From NCBI GenBank assembly GCA_947493455.1, contig CANLRB010000003.1, forward strand, positions 124,001 to 188,000: DNA of 64,000 bases, written 5' to 3'. Under the pieces are notes generated by a model. That model ran no database searches. It saw only the letters and a list, made by a program, of their open reading frames with translations, and was not told the origin of the DNA. The translations under genes and the position numbers were made by a program. Position 1 is the stretch's first letter. Every line of letters starts with the position of its first letter. This document shows, in pieces, positions 42,001 to 51,957 of this stretch. This stretch comes from an uncultured Pseudoalteromonas sp. Its GTDB lineage: Bacteria > Pseudomonadota > Gammaproteobacteria > Enterobacterales > Alteromonadaceae.

Positions 42001-42974
42001 ATGAAAATAAAAAAGTACTCGCTCATGGCGATAATATTATTGAGTTACAGCGTTCATTGAGCGGGAAAGTCAGCGATAATTTAGCTAAAGTGGCTGATAA
42101 AGGGATAGAACGAAAAGACATCACGCAGTGGGATTTTGACGAGTTACCAAGCGCCTACGTAAAAAAACAAGCGGGATTTGAAGTCAAAGCGTACCCAGCG
42201 TTGGTTGATAAAAAAGTGAGTGCCGCAATTGAGTTGTTTGACTCGGTAGAAAAAGCACAAAGCGCGCATAAAAAAGGATTAATTCGCCTTGTATTACTCA
42301 ATATTCCTTCACCTATAAAGTATTTACAGCAAAAGTTACCAAATAAAGCGAAGCTAGGGCTTTACTTTAATCCGTTTGGCAAAATTAATGAACTCATCGA
42401 TGACTGCATTTGTGCTGGGGTTGAGCGTTTAATTACTGAGCCAGATTCGCTTCGCGACAAACAGCTTTTTGAACAAATCAAAGAGAAAATTCGCGGTGAA
42501 ATAGGTGATGAAGTTGTGACAATTGCCACTGAGGTTGAACAAGTGTTGAATCTGGCAAATCAAATCAATAAAAACCTTAAAGGCAAAGCCGATTTATCGA
42601 TGATTTTGGCCCAAGGTGACATTAAGCAACAATTGCAAAGCTTAGTATTCAAAGGGTTTGTGTCACAGCACGGTGCTGTCAAAATGAAAGATATTGTACG
42701 TTATTTGAACGCCATTTTACGGCGCTTAGAAAAGCTACCAATCGACCCGCATCAAGATAAACTAAAAATGATGGAAGTTGAAAAAGCGTCAGAGCACTAC
42801 GAGAAGGTCCTAAATAAGTTTAAACAACTCGGTAAACCGCTTGAGCCATTAAACGAAGTGAAATGGATGATCCAAGAACTTCGCGTTTCACTATTTGCAC
42901 AAAACTTAGGAACGGCATACCCGATTTCAGGTAAACGTATACTCAATGCTTTGAAAGAGTTAGAGGAAACTTGA
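39078..42974 (+). CDS. hrpA: ATP-dependent RNA helicase HrpA
   Basis: A 1298-residue DEAH-box helicase, the usual HrpA length (E. coli 1300). Walker A GETGSGKTTQ at about 96-105, DEAH in IIIDEAHERSLN near 195, SAT in ITSATIDPERF, and motif VI QRKGRCGRVADG. Helicase-associated, OB-fold and long DUF3418 C-terminal parts follow. HrpA unwinds structured RNA and rescues stalled ribosomes on mRNA. It begins with ATG at 39078 and stands alone. Confidence 0.95.
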   Translation: MALSLSELYSQLSQCLKKDQFYLKRRLDGSKKIKDDEKKHKAQADIANAIEKSVKLRQTRQLNLPSVAYPESLPVSQKKDDIKEAIKHNQVVIVAGETGSGKTTQLPKICLELGRGVAGLIGHTQPRRLAARSVSARIAEELGSQIGDTVGFKIRFSDQVSEKSYIKLMTDGVLLAEIQQDRFLNQYDTIIIDEAHERSLNIDFILGYLKNLLPKRPDLKVIITSATIDPERFSKHFNNAPIIEVSGRTFPVEVRYRPLAELDKNQMEVEGDQLQGIFDAVDELIDAGPGDILIFLNGEREIRDTLDALTKRKLTGVEVLPLYARLSNAEQNRIFSGHRGRRIILSTNVAETSLTVPGIRYVIDPGTARISRYSYRTKVQRLPIEAISQASANQRKGRCGRVADGICIRLYSEDDFLARPEFTDPEILRTNLASVILQMLALGLGEMSQFPFVQAPDSRNINDGLRLLEELQAIKPIKRHKANQLTKMGRELSRLPVDPRLAKMVLAGNQFNAMFEAIVIAAALSIQDPRERPQDKRAKSDEFHKRFEDKDSDFISFLNLWRYLEEQQESLSRSQFRKLCSNEFFAYMRIREWQDIVYQLSATCQEMNFKLNDEPAHYDAIHQSILAGMLSHIGFKDENQSYKGARNAKFHVFPGSVLFKKSPKWLMSAELVETSKLFARVNAKIDVKWLPELAAHLVNKSYSEPHWEKKAGAVIAFEQQTLYGLTIVSRKRTVYSKIDPVVCREIFIRSALVEQELGLNEGFLQYNQKLIDEIHTLESKARRRDILVDEHTLYDFYHQKLPTHITNRAEFTTWWKSEKAKNKRLLHMQREQLMQHQATHITAEQYPDVWYQDNLALPISYHFDPGNEVDGVVITVPLALLNQVRNVGFDWHVPAFRHELVTALIKSLPKTTRRNFVPAPNYADAVLASIKGNEGTFIAAISKQLLRMSGISIKEQEWDHSALAAHLKIRFDVVDENKKVLAHGDNIIELQRSLSGKVSDNLAKVADKGIERKDITQWDFDELPSAYVKKQAGFEVKAYPALVDKKVSAAIELFDSVEKAQSAHKKGLIRLVLLNIPSPIKYLQQKLPNKAKLGLYFNPFGKINELIDDCICAGVERLITEPDSLRDKQLFEQIKEKIRGEIGDEVVTIATEVEQVLNLANQINKNLKGKADLSMILAQGDIKQQLQSLVFKGFVSQHGAVKMKDIVRYLNAILRRLEKLPIDPHQDKLKMMEVEKASEHYEKVLNKFKQLGKPLEPLNEVKWMIQELRVSLFAQNLGTAYPISGKRILNALKELEET

Positions 42975-43032
42975 TAAACAGGCCAAGTTTAGACTAAGTT
43001 TAAAGTAGATTACAGGCCTGAGGGAGTTAGCC

Positions 43033-43425
43033 GTGCTGGAGCATACGCAAGGGTATAAGCAACAAGTTTTGCTCGTTGACGATGAACGAGCGAATTTTAT
43101 GTGGCTCAATCAAGTTTTATCGCCACATTGCGAACTTATTTATGTCTCAAGCGGAAAAGAATGTTTAAATTATGTTATTAATAATCAAGTAAATTTGGTT
43201 TTACTTGATGTTTGCATGCCAGGAATAGATGGATTTGATACCTGTCGTATGATAAAAAATACCCCAGAGACAAGTACAATTCCAGTCATTATTGTATCAG
43301 GCCTAGAATCGAAAGATGCGAAATTTAAAGGCTTCAATGCGGGCTGCGATGACTATATTGTCAAACCGTATTCAGTGCCTAAGTTAGTCGACTTAGTTAA
43401 TGGATATTTAGGGATACAAGAATAA
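43033..43425 (+). CDS. Receiver-only response regulator
   Basis: A 130-residue CheY-like receiver without an output domain. Acidic pair in LLVDDERAN (about 16-17), phospho-acceptor aspartate D59 in LVLLDVCMPGIDGF, S89 in IIVSG, and K111 in VKPYS. It starts with GTG at 43033, behind GGGAG. A PilZ gene follows after 33 bp, so it may pass a phosphorelay signal to c-di-GMP-linked behaviour (inference). No partner kinase is adjacent. Confidence 0.85.
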   Translation: MLEHTQGYKQQVLLVDDERANFMWLNQVLSPHCELIYVSSGKECLNYVINNQVNLVLLDVCMPGIDGFDTCRMIKNTPETSTIPVIIVSGLESKDAKFKGFNAGCDDYIVKPYSVPKLVDLVNGYLGIQE

Positions 43426-43458
43426 GGTCAAAAGACCAAATCAATACCTGGGGGATGT

Positions 43459-43755
43459 ATGTTACATGAAGATAAACGCGACTTTTTTCGCATGTTGGTA
43501 AATTGCGAGGCGCAAATTACATTATTGGATTCTGAGGCTGGACGCGATATAGACGCTGTGTGCCGTGATTTAAGTGGTACCGGGATGGCACTTGAGATTG
43601 ATGAGCCGCTTGAAATTGCAACTCAATTGAAAGTAAAGCTAGAGTCGTCGAACAACGGTGTGCCCACACTTGATGCCGTTGCTAAAGTTGTTCGCTGTCA
43701 TGAAGTCGAAGATAAAGAATATTTAGTTGGCTTAGAAATTTTAGAAATTAACTGA
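43459..43755 (+). CDS. PilZ-domain (c-di-GMP-binding) protein
   Basis: A 98-residue single PilZ domain. The c-di-GMP-binding motifs are visible: RxxxR as RDFFR (about residues 7-11) and D/NxSxxG as DLSGTG (about 38-43). It should change shape or partners upon c-di-GMP binding. It directly follows the receiver gene behind GGGGG (43450-43454) and is closed by a hairpin. Confidence 0.85.
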   Translation: MLHEDKRDFFRMLVNCEAQITLLDSEAGRDIDAVCRDLSGTGMALEIDEPLEIATQLKVKLESSNNGVPTLDAVAKVVRCHEVEDKEYLVGLEILEIN

Positions 43756-43768
43756 GCCTAGAAGATGC

Positions 43769-43792
43769 AGAGCCGTCAATATTGGCGGCTCT
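43769..43792. terminator. Hairpin between PilZ gene and rlmI
   Basis: AGAGCCG pairs with CGGCTCT (7 pairs, ten-base loop, partly paired CAA/TTG inside) between convergent genes; only a short T content follows. Confidence 0.5.
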
Positions 43793-43800
43793 TCAGCGCG

Positions 43801-44991
43801 CTAAAATACCTTACAAATTAGCCCTTTTAAATAAAAGCCTTCGGGATAAAAGCCGGCGATAGGGTGGTCTGCTGCTTGATTGAGTCGTTCCATAATTAAT
43901 AAGTCTTTTCCGGCATCGAGCGCGGCATCGGCAACTACTTTTTGAAATAAATTCTGATCCATCAATCCTGAGCAAGAGAACGTGAGTAATGTCCCGCCTG
44001 GCTTTAAAATTTGCATTGCAATCATATTGATATCTTTATAACCACGACATGCGCCGGTAAGTTGCGCCTTACTATCAGCAAACTTAGGTGGATCCATGAC
44101 AATCGTATCAAATTGGCGGCCTTCGTCACGGTATTGCCTTAATAGCTTAAAGACATCTGCTTTGACAAATTCTGCGCGCGACAAATCTAATTGGTTGTGC
44201 GCAACGTTACGTTTTGCAATGTCGAGTGCAGGTTGCGATACATCGACGTTGATGACTTTTTCACATCCACCACGCAACGCGTAAAGACCAAAAGTGCCTG
44301 TGTAGCAAAAACAGTTAAGCACGGTTTTGTCTTTTGAAAAACGACTCAGGGCATTACGGCTATCTCGTTGGTCAAGGTAAAAACCCGTTTTATGGCCATG
44401 CAGGATATCGACTTCAAGTTTGAGTCCGTTCTCTTCGATGATAACGGGCTCGGTCGGCGCGTTACCGTGCAATTCACCCGTAATCGGTTCGAGACCTTCC
44501 TTTTTGCGTACCTCAACGTCAGAGCGTTCATAAATGTTGCAATCTGGAAAAACGATTCTGAGTGCCTGTACAAGTTGGCCTTTTTCACGTTCCGCGCCGG
44601 CGCTTAATAATTGACATACCAGTGTATTGTCAAATTTATCAATTGTTATGCCTGGTAAACCATCTGATTCAGCAGCAATAAGGCGAAAACCAGTCAAACC
44701 ACCTTGTGTTATCACATCATTACGCGCCGCCAATGCACGGCGAATTCGCTTTTCAAAAAATGAGACGTCAATCATTTCGTTTTCATCAAATGACCAAACA
44801 CGTGCGCGGATTTGTGATTGAGGACTATAAGCTGCTTGAGCAATAAACTTGCCATCTGCTGTGTACACTTTAACGGTGTCGCCAAGCCCAGGCTTACCTT
44901 TAATTTTCTTAACCGCTTTTGAAAAGATCCAAGGGTGTTTTCGCTTTAATGATTTTTCTCGACCGGGTTGTAAGTAAAGTGCTGCAGACAT
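43801..44991 (-). CDS. rlmI: 23S rRNA (cytosine(1962)-C5)-methyltransferase RlmI
   Basis: Methylates C1962 of 23S rRNA using S-adenosylmethionine. 396 residues from ATG 44991, which matches the family start ([23 protein letters not shown]); a TTG 15 bases upstream is less likely. N-terminal PUA domain at about 1-85, then the methyltransferase: [17 protein letters not shown] (SAM loop), [13 protein letters not shown], and TFSCSGLM with the likely catalytic cysteine. Confidence 0.92.
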   Translation of the reverse strand: MSAALYLQPGREKSLKRKHPWIFSKAVKKIKGKPGLGDTVKVYTADGKFIAQAAYSPQSQIRARVWSFDENEMIDVSFFEKRIRRALAARNDVITQGGLTGFRLIAAESDGLPGITIDKFDNTLVCQLLSAGAEREKGQLVQALRIVFPDCNIYERSDVEVRKKEGLEPITGELHGNAPTEPVIIEENGLKLEVDILHGHKTGFYLDQRDSRNALSRFSKDKTVLNCFCYTGTFGLYALRGGCEKVINVDVSQPALDIAKRNVAHNQLDLSRAEFVKADVFKLLRQYRDEGRQFDTIVMDPPKFADSKAQLTGACRGYKDINMIAMQILKPGGTLLTFSCSGLMDQNLFQKVVADAALDAGKDLLIMERLNQAADHPIAGFYPEGFYLKGLICKVF

Positions 44992-45151
44992 AGCCAAATG
45001 TTCCAAAATATTTTGTGGGCGCTCATTCTAGATAAGGCAAGCGAAAGAGACAACTATAAATATAGATTTCGTAAAATTTTTAAATTTGATTTGTTTAATT
45101 GCCATCCACAAACTAAGTTAGAATGAATAGAGAGAGTAAAAGGGGACTGTC

Positions 45152-45424
45152 ATGTCAATTCGAACCATTAAGGCAATTGTAAATGGCAAAGTACAAGGCG
45201 TTTGGTTTCGGGCCAGTACAAAAAAAATTGCTGAACAACTAGAGCTAACTGGGTACGCTAAAAACCTAGCTAACGGGGATGTTGAAGTTGAAGCGACAGG
45301 GCAAGAGCTCACATTAATCAAGTTTACCGAATATTTAGAGCAAGGCCCTGAATTGGCGACGGTCGAAAAAGTGTCTTGGGACTATATTCAACATAAACCA
45401 TTCGAGAATTTTGACGTTATTTAG
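45152..45424 (+). CDS. acyP: Acylphosphatase
   Basis: A 90-residue enzyme that hydrolyses acyl phosphates. The active-site loop GKVQGVWFRASTKKIAEQL carries the catalytic arginine, and GYAKNLANGDVEVEATG the asparagine. Shine-Dalgarno AAGGGGA is well placed. The last eight bases overlap the 3' end of the convergent response-regulator gene. Confidence 0.93.
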   Translation: MSIRTIKAIVNGKVQGVWFRASTKKIAEQLELTGYAKNLANGDVEVEATGQELTLIKFTEYLEQGPELATVEKVSWDYIQHKPFENFDVI

Positions 45425-46082
45425 GTAACACTAAGCGATAGCCGGCGCCATAGACTGATTCAATCACCTTGTCTGCCATGTTCGCTTGTTTAAACTTTTT
45501 ACGAATATTTTTGATATGGCTATCTATTGTTCTATCGGTAATTTCTGTGAGCCCCGGATAAGCACGTTCAATAATTTGATCGCGAGAATAAACTCGCTCT
45601 GGATTGTTAAATAGCAATTCTACGAGATCAAACTCAAGCGCCGTTAGCGGAATAACGGTATCTTTATAAACTAATTTTTGGCTGTTGCTATCGATTGTCA
45701 GCACTTCGTAATTCACATTATTTTGAGTACGTCTGAGAATCGCTTGTGCACGCATCACAAGTTCAGCCGCACTAAATGGCTTACACACATAGTCATCAGC
45801 GCCACTTTCTAGCCCTTTTAAGCGATCCATTTCAGATACTTTTGCGGTTACCATAATGATAGGGACGTTTGAAAAATTACGAACTTGCTCACAGACAGTT
45901 AAGCCATCGGTGTGTGGGATCATTAAATCAAGAATAATAAGATCGGGTTTAAATACTTTAACGTGCTCGCAAACATGCTCGCCACTTGCTAGGTGTTGTG
46001 TTTCAAAACCTTTTGCATTGAAGAAACGAATGATATGAGTCGCAATTTCGGCTTCATCTTCAACAATCAGTATTTTACTCAT
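45417..46082 (-). CDS. OmpR/PhoB-type response regulator, no adjacent kinase
   Basis: A 221-residue two-domain regulator. Receiver: acidic EDE at 8-10, phospho-aspartate D52 in LIILDLMIP, and K in YVCKPFS. Winged helix: LTALEFDLVELLFNNPERVYSRDQI and TDRTIDSHIKNIRKKF, ending ESVYGAGYRLV. No histidine kinase gene is beside it; a decayed kinase lies at 34.6-35.5 kb, but a link is only speculation. Related to the BaeR group by overall look. Confidence 0.88.
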   Translation of the reverse strand: MSKILIVEDEAEIATHIIRFFNAKGFETQHLASGEHVCEHVKVFKPDLIILDLMIPHTDGLTVCEQVRNFSNVPIIMVTAKVSEMDRLKGLESGADDYVCKPFSAAELVMRAQAILRRTQNNVNYEVLTIDSNSQKLVYKDTVIPLTALEFDLVELLFNNPERVYSRDQIIERAYPGLTEITDRTIDSHIKNIRKKFKQANMADKVIESVYGAGYRLVLPK

Positions 46083-46253
46083 AATCTTATTTTAATTTAG
46101 GGCCTTATCGGCATATTCTGACATGAAAAAAGTGCTTTAGCTATTTATTTAGACGATGTAATAAGTACTAAAAGTTGATTCATTTTCTTTTATCCATACT
46201 TTTTGCACATTGTTTTAGTTTACTAGCGCTATCAATACTATCTGAGTATCGCA

Positions 46254-46787
46254 ATGCCTATTGAAAATAAATCGCCAATCTCAGTCGAAGTAAAACAACA
46301 AGCTTGGACAGAAGTTATGGGATTACACCGTAGCAAAGATAATGAAGACAAACCCCAATCGTCAGTATCAGCGACTCAGACCAATCGCTATTTGATATCG
46401 CTATCATTAGTTGTTGGAGCCATGCTTTTGCTCGGTGTCGGCTATGGTGTTGCAGCGTTTAGTACAAGCGTTAGCAAAGAGAATGTTGCGCAATCAAATC
46501 CAATTGCACAGAGCCAATTTCGCCATGTTGCTCAGTTTTTTTCAGAACAATTTAATCGTAGCAGTTGGCGCTATGTGAGTAGCGAAGTAAACGACAATCG
46601 CGTGTCTGTTTATATTCAGATCCCGAGACATCTCGATTTAGAAAAAGAATATCAACAAAACTACATAGTACAATCCGTTTGCCCGCGACAAGAGAATGCA
46701 ATTTGGCAGAATATCGAACCAACGCAAGTAACGATCCACTTATTTGTTCAGTGGAAGTCGAAAAGTGTGTCGAGCAACTGTGCCTAG
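46254..46787 (+). CDS. Single-pass membrane protein of unknown function
   Basis: A 177-residue protein that I do not recognise. The cytoplasmic N-terminus is about 45 residues. One transmembrane helix follows (YLISLSLVVGAMLLLGVGYGVAAF, about 46-69). A periplasmic domain of about 105 residues has two cysteines (SVCPRQE and SSNCA at the end), which could form a disulfide. Its start is divergent from the response-regulator gene, and its last four bases overlap the convergent helicase gene. Confidence 0.55.
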   Translation: MPIENKSPISVEVKQQAWTEVMGLHRSKDNEDKPQSSVSATQTNRYLISLSLVVGAMLLLGVGYGVAAFSTSVSKENVAQSNPIAQSQFRHVAQFFSEQFNRSSWRYVSSEVNDNRVSVYIQIPRHLDLEKEYQQNYIVQSVCPRQENAIWQNIEPTQVTIHLFVQWKSKSVSSNCA

Positions 46788-48025
46788 CGCCGGCGTTTCA
46801 CCGAAAAACTCGCTTTGGCGCGCGCTTTTGCTTTCGCACTTTGATTTTTTTTGCGTTTCTTTTTTTCTTCGCTACTATCAAATTCGGCCATATTTGGTTC
46901 AAACCCACTTAACCACGCCGGTGTGATCCGTTTATCTAAAAGGCGTTCGAGTTCGTCGACTCGGAATTCATCGTCTTGACTTACAAAGGTAATCGCGTGC
47001 CCTGATTCGCCTGCACGTCCGGTGCGACCAATGCGATGTACATAATCTTCAACTTTAAACGGTAATTGGAAGTTAAAAATCGCTGGCAGCTGAGGGATAT
47101 CGAGACCTCTTGCAGCCACATCGGTCGCTATAAGCGCGCGAATCTCGTTGTTCTTAAGCTGTTCGAGCGCTCTATTTCGCGCACCTTGCGAACGGTCACC
47201 ATGAAGGGAAGCCGCTTTGATCCCATCTTTTTTCAGTTCTTTGACGAGTTGATCGCACTCACTTTTTTGGCGCATAAATACGATCACTTGGCGGTAGTTT
47301 CGACTGCCGATTAAATAAGCGAGTGCGCGTGATTTTTGCAGGTTATTGAGCGCAAAAAACTCTTCGTTGATCTGGCTTACAACAGATGCTGATGGACTCA
47401 CTTCAATTTCGATTGCTTGGTCAACAATTTGGTAGGCGAATGTTTTAACAAAAGCACTAAATGTCGCAGAAAAAAGCAATACTTGTTTTTTACTCGGTAA
47501 GCGTTTGGTCACTTGAATAAGTTCATCTTTAAAGCCTAAGTCAAGCATGCGATCAGCTTCATCTAAGGTAAATGACTTAATGCTACTTAACTTTACTGAC
47601 TGGGTTCTCGCTAAATCGAGCAGCCTGCCGGGAGTTGCTACAAGTATGTTTACGCCATGCTTTAACTTTTCTTTTTGCGGCTTAATGCTAACACCGCCAT
47701 ACGCTGTTGCCACGGTGATATCAGTATTGTTAATAAGCAGCTCAATGCTAGAAGCAACCTGCTCTGCAAGCTCCCGCGTTGGCGTTAAGATTAAATGCTG
47801 GCAACAAAACGGTTCGAGTGCACTGTTGTCGGTTAAACAAAAGTGTAATAGGGGTAGGGCAAAGGCATAGGTCTTGCCGGTTCCCGTTTTTGCGCAAACT
47901 AAGGCATCATTGCCATTGAGTATGACGTCGATGGCTTGTTGCTGGACCTCCGTAGGTTGAATAAGGCCTAAGCCGTTAAGGTTAGTTTGAAGCGTGCTAT
48001 GTAGCGGAATATCGTTAAAGTTCAT
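46784..48025 (-). CDS. DEAD-box RNA helicase (RhlE-like)
   Basis: About 413 residues. Q-motif GLIQPTEVQQQAI, Walker A AKTGTGKT, PTRELA, DEAD in FTLDEADRMLDLGF, SAT in LLFSATFS, and HRIGRTGRAG, then a basic Lys/Arg tail (KKRKKNQSAKAKARAK) that should grip RNA. The start is ATG at 48025 (MNFNDIPL); an upstream GTG at 48067 would fall inside the metG terminator hairpin. The family role is rRNA or mRNA remodelling. Confidence 0.88.
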   Translation of the reverse strand: MNFNDIPLHSTLQTNLNGLGLIQPTEVQQQAIDVILNGNDALVCAKTGTGKTYAFALPLLHFCLTDNSALEPFCCQHLILTPTRELAEQVASSIELLINNTDITVATAYGGVSIKPQKEKLKHGVNILVATPGRLLDLARTQSVKLSSIKSFTLDEADRMLDLGFKDELIQVTKRLPSKKQVLLFSATFSAFVKTFAYQIVDQAIEIEVSPSASVVSQINEEFFALNNLQKSRALAYLIGSRNYRQVIVFMRQKSECDQLVKELKKDGIKAASLHGDRSQGARNRALEQLKNNEIRALIATDVAARGLDIPQLPAIFNFQLPFKVEDYVHRIGRTGRAGESGHAITFVSQDDEFRVDELERLLDKRITPAWLSGFEPNMAEFDSSEEKKKRKKNQSAKAKARAKASFSVKRRR

Positions 48026-48058
48026 GATGCTCGATTGCGGATTGTTGTCAGAGAAAGT

Positions 48059-48080
48059 ATCGGCCACTTAGGTGGCCGAT
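48059..48080 (-). terminator. Terminator hairpin after metG
   Basis: Perfect 9-bp stem ATCGGCCAC with GTGGCCGAT and a TTAG loop, 13 bp after the metG stop. On the minus strand ACTTTCTC follows, so the T-run is weak. Confidence 0.6.
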
Positions 48081-48092
48081 TTGAACGCGATG

Positions 48093-50120
48093 TTACATGA
48101 CTCGCATGCCAGGCTTAGAACCGTCATCTGGGTTAAGAATGTAAATTTCTTTGCCGCCAGGACCTGCTGCTAATACCATGCCCTCAGACATACCAAAGCG
48201 CATTTTACGTGGTTTAAGGTTTGCGACCATAACAGTCAGCTTGCCCTCAATATCTTCAGGCTGATACGCTGATTTTATGCCGGCAAACACTTGACGCGTT
48301 TCGCCGCCTAAATCTAATGTTAATTTAAGTAGCTTGTCAGCACCTTCAACGTGCTCTGCCTTCGCTATTTTAGCAACGCGTAAATCCACTTTAGCAAAAT
48401 CATCGAATTCGATTTCATCGGCAATTGGTTCTTTTGCAAGTGGGCTATTTTCCTCAATGACAGGTTTAGCTGGTGCGAGACTTTCTTGAGATTCAGTCAC
48501 CATATTGTTTACTTTGTCCATATCGACACGCTGCATCAGCGCTTTAAATTTAGTGATATCGTGAGATAGCAATGGTGTGTCGATTGACTCCCAAGTCAGC
48601 GTCGTATTTAAAAACGATTCAACTTGTTGTGTCATACCGGGTAGTACCGGCTTCAAATAGGTCATTAATATCTTGAATAAATTAAGACCCATTGAGCACA
48701 CATCATGTGCTTGTTGCTGTGCGTCTTCTTGTTTTATTAGTACCCAAGGCGCTTGTGCATCAATATATTGGTTCGCTTTGTCGGCAAGCGCCATGATTTC
48801 ACGTATTGCGCGGCTATATTCACGTTTCTCAAAGTTATCAGCAATGCTTTGTTGAGCTTGTTGAAATTGCGCTAATAGCTCAGGTTCGCTCACGGTACTG
48901 CTTAACTTACCGTCAAACTTTTTGGTAATAAAGCCAGCGCAGCGACTCGCAATATTAACCACTTTACCAACTAAGTCAGAGTTAACACGTTGACTAAAGT
49001 CTTCGAGGTTTAAGTCTAAATCGGTAATACCAGAATTGAGTTTCGCCGCAAAGTAGTAACGCAGGTACTCAGGGTTGCCAACATGGTCTAAGTAAGTACG
49101 AGCCTTGATAAAGGTCCCTTTAGATTTTGACATTTTTGCGCCATTAACGGTCACAAAACCGTGTGCAAATACGTTGTTAGGCTTTCTAAACTGAGCACCT
49201 TCAAGCATTGCTGGCCAAAATAGGCTATGGAAATAAATAATGTCTTTGCCGATAAAATGATACAGCTCAGCGTCTGAATCAGGCGCCCAAAATTCGTCAA
49301 AGTTAAGGCCCTTTTTATCGCATAGGTTTTTAAAACTTGCCATGTAACCGATCGGCGCATCAAGCCAAACATAGAAGTATTTACCAGGTGCTCCCGGAAT
49401 TTCGAAACCAAAATAAGGAGCATCACGGCTGATATCCCACTGTTGCAGACCATCAGCAAACCATTCTTCAAGCTTATTTGCCATTTCTTCTTGTATCGAA
49501 CCTGAGTGTAACCACTCTTTTAACATGCCTTCAAATGCTGGTAAGTCAAAAAAGTAATGCTCTGAATCCCTTAATACAGGCGTTGCGCCGCTCATGACTG
49601 AACGAGGTTTTTTTAATTCGGTCGGGCTATACGTTGCGCCGCACGCATCACAGCTATCGCCATTTTGATCTTCAGCATCACATGTTGGACATGTGCCTGT
49701 GACAAAGCGATCCGGTAAGAAAATTCCTTTCTCTTCGTCAAAAAGCTGCGAAATAGTGCGTTTTTTAATATAGCCGCCGTCGTTTAAACGGTTATATACG
49801 AGTTCAGAAAGCACCTTGTTTTCTTCTGAATGAGTGCTGTGATAGTTGTCAAACTCAATGAGAAAGTCGGCAAAATCACGCTGGCGCTCCACACTTACAT
49901 TTGCAACCATTTGCTCAGGTGTGATTCCTTGCTTTTGAGCGTTTAACATGATCGGCGTGCCATGTGCATCATCGGCGCATACATAGTAGGCTTCATGCCC
50001 GCGTAATTTTTGATATCTTGACCATATATCAGTTTGGATATACTCCAGCAGGTGGCCAAGGTGTGTTGGCCCATTGGCATAAGGCAGTGCACTTGTGATC
50101 AAGATTTTTCTTTTTGACAT
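48093..50120 (-). CDS. metG: Methionyl-tRNA synthetase
   Basis: Charges tRNA-Met. 675 residues, the E. coli-type long form. Class I HIGH motif as THLGH (about 19-23), zinc-binding [18 protein letters not shown] near 145-162, KMSKSKGTF near 333, and a C-terminal Trbp111-like tRNA-binding domain ([24 protein letters not shown]) from about 575. It is divergent from apbC, as in E. coli (metG-mrp). Confidence 0.96.
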   Translation of the reverse strand: MSKRKILITSALPYANGPTHLGHLLEYIQTDIWSRYQKLRGHEAYYVCADDAHGTPIMLNAQKQGITPEQMVANVSVERQRDFADFLIEFDNYHSTHSEENKVLSELVYNRLNDGGYIKKRTISQLFDEEKGIFLPDRFVTGTCPTCDAEDQNGDSCDACGATYSPTELKKPRSVMSGATPVLRDSEHYFFDLPAFEGMLKEWLHSGSIQEEMANKLEEWFADGLQQWDISRDAPYFGFEIPGAPGKYFYVWLDAPIGYMASFKNLCDKKGLNFDEFWAPDSDAELYHFIGKDIIYFHSLFWPAMLEGAQFRKPNNVFAHGFVTVNGAKMSKSKGTFIKARTYLDHVGNPEYLRYYFAAKLNSGITDLDLNLEDFSQRVNSDLVGKVVNIASRCAGFITKKFDGKLSSTVSEPELLAQFQQAQQSIADNFEKREYSRAIREIMALADKANQYIDAQAPWVLIKQEDAQQQAHDVCSMGLNLFKILMTYLKPVLPGMTQQVESFLNTTLTWESIDTPLLSHDITKFKALMQRVDMDKVNNMVTESQESLAPAKPVIEENSPLAKEPIADEIEFDDFAKVDLRVAKIAKAEHVEGADKLLKLTLDLGGETRQVFAGIKSAYQPEDIEGKLTVMVANLKPRKMRFGMSEGMVLAAGPGGKEIYILNPDDGSKPGMRVM

Positions 50121-50280
50121 AACTTATTCAACCGCTATTTAGTTTGGTTTACGTCGTAAAATCATACTCTTCTAAACATTTTCGGAGGTTTTCTTGATGT
50201 TACGATAAAATTCTGGTGTTAATTGGGGGAATGTTACATAATTTGGCAGCTTTTTTCATTAATCCAACAGTAATTTCCTT

Positions 50281-51342
50281 ATGTTTGGTCTAAAAAAATT
50301 GTTTTCAAAATCAGAACCGCACGTTGAGCGCCTTGAATCAGCCTTAAAAGCATATCGCTCGGACTATTTTCCTGCAGGTTTATCGCTTGGCGCACAAGTC
50401 AAAAACGTTAACTGGAAACCAAAGATTGAATTGACACTCACTCTTGAATTCGCCGCGTTGTCTGAAAAAGCAACAATAAAACGTTATTTAGAAGCTGCCT
50501 TTGACCAAACGGTTGAGCTGACCCTCGAAGTTAAGTTACCTGAGCAATGTAAGTACAAACAGATTAAACACATTATTTTAGTTGCATCCGGTAAAGGGGG
50601 GGTTGGTAAATCAACCACCGCTGTTAATCTTGCATACGCGTTACAAGATGAAGGTGCACGTGTCGGCATTCTCGATGCAGATATTTATGGCCCATCGATA
50701 CCGTTATTACTAGGGCTTCAAAATGAGAAGCCGACGGCGAGCGAAAATGACTTATTGATGCCGCTTAATAAATTTGGTTTATATGCTCAGTCGATAGGCT
50801 TTTTGGTTGATGCCAATGACGCCACCGTGTGGCGTGGTCCGATGGCATCGGGCGCACTGACACAGCTACTTAATGAAACCGACTGGGGTGAACTCGACTA
50901 TTTGATTGTCGATATGCCGCCAGGCACGGGGGATATTCAATTAACGATGTCACAAAAATTACCCGCATCAGGTGCTATTATCGTAACGACGCCGCAAGAT
51001 TTAGCTGTTGCCGATGCAACCAAAGGGATTGCAATGTTCAAACAAGTGAACATGCCCATATTAGGTGTTATTGAAAACATGAGTTATTTTGAGTGCAACC
51101 ATTGCGGTGAAAAAAATCACTTGTTTGGCGAATGTGGTGGAGAGCGCGTAGCACATCAAAGTGGTTATCCCTTGCTTGCCCAAATCCCTTTGGATATTTC
51201 GATTCGTGAACATGGTGAAAAAGAAAATGCACGTTTTAATGAATTGCCTGATTACTATCGACACAGCGCAAAGTTGATTGCGAGCCAGTTATTTTATGAC
51301 ACGGCACAAACCGAAATAGAAATTGTAATAACGGATGATTAA
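50281..51342 (+). CDS. apbC: Iron-sulfur cluster carrier protein ApbC/Mrp
   Basis: A 353-residue P-loop ATPase that carries and transfers Fe-S clusters. An N-terminal MIP18-like region (about 10-90) is followed by the deviant Walker A SGKGGVGKSTTAVNLA near 105, DADIYGPSIP, VDMPPGTGDIQLT, and the cluster-binding CxxC in YFECNHCGEK near 263. It is divergent from metG and followed 3 bp later by dcd. Confidence 0.92.
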   Translation: MFGLKKLFSKSEPHVERLESALKAYRSDYFPAGLSLGAQVKNVNWKPKIELTLTLEFAALSEKATIKRYLEAAFDQTVELTLEVKLPEQCKYKQIKHIILVASGKGGVGKSTTAVNLAYALQDEGARVGILDADIYGPSIPLLLGLQNEKPTASENDLLMPLNKFGLYAQSIGFLVDANDATVWRGPMASGALTQLLNETDWGELDYLIVDMPPGTGDIQLTMSQKLPASGAIIVTTPQDLAVADATKGIAMFKQVNMPILGVIENMSYFECNHCGEKNHLFGECGGERVAHQSGYPLLAQIPLDISIREHGEKENARFNELPDYYRHSAKLIASQLFYDTAQTEIEIVITDD

Positions 51343-51345
51343 TTT

Positions 51346-51930
51346 ATGAGATTGTCAGATACACATATTAAAGAATATATTAAAGAACAAAAAATTGTGA
51401 TAGAGCCGACCCCGTCTGACGACATGATTTCGGGAGTGACCGTCGATTTAACATTAGGCAATAAATTTCGCGTTTTTCAAGACCACGCTGCGCCGTATGT
51501 TGATTTAAGTGGGCCAAAAGAGCTAGTCAATGCTGCTATGGAATCGATCATGAGCGACGAAATCGTAATTGAAGATGGCGAAGCGTTTTTTCTACATCCC
51601 GGCGAATTAGCGCTTGCGATTACACATGAGTCGGTAACGCTACCGCGCGATATTGTGGGCTGGTTAGACGGTCGTTCCTCACTTGCGCGCCTTGGCTTAA
51701 TGGTTCATGTTACAGCACATCGCATTGACCCGGGTTGGTCGGGCAATATTGTGCTCGAATTTTATAATTCAGGTAAACTGCCTCTCGCACTGCGCCCCAA
51801 TATGAAAATTGGTGCAATGAGTTTTGAAACCATGAGCGGCCCTGCTGAAAATCCCTACAATGTTCGTAAAGATGCAAAATACAAAGGGCAAAGTGGCGCA
51901 GTTGCGAGCCGCATCAGTGACGACTCATAA
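51346..51930 (+). CDS. dcd: dCTP deaminase
   Basis: Deaminates dCTP to dUTP on the path to dTMP. 194 residues, the normal length. Active-site region [36 protein letters not shown], with the catalytic glutamate in VLEFYN. The operon with apbC (3-bp gap) matches the arrangement in related gammaproteobacteria. Confidence 0.95.
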   Translation: MRLSDTHIKEYIKEQKIVIEPTPSDDMISGVTVDLTLGNKFRVFQDHAAPYVDLSGPKELVNAAMESIMSDEIVIEDGEAFFLHPGELALAITHESVTLPRDIVGWLDGRSSLARLGLMVHVTAHRIDPGWSGNIVLEFYNSGKLPLALRPNMKIGAMSFETMSGPAENPYNVRKDAKYKGQSGAVASRISDDS

Positions 51931-51957
51931 TAGCTTTAAAATCTAGCTAAATTAATA

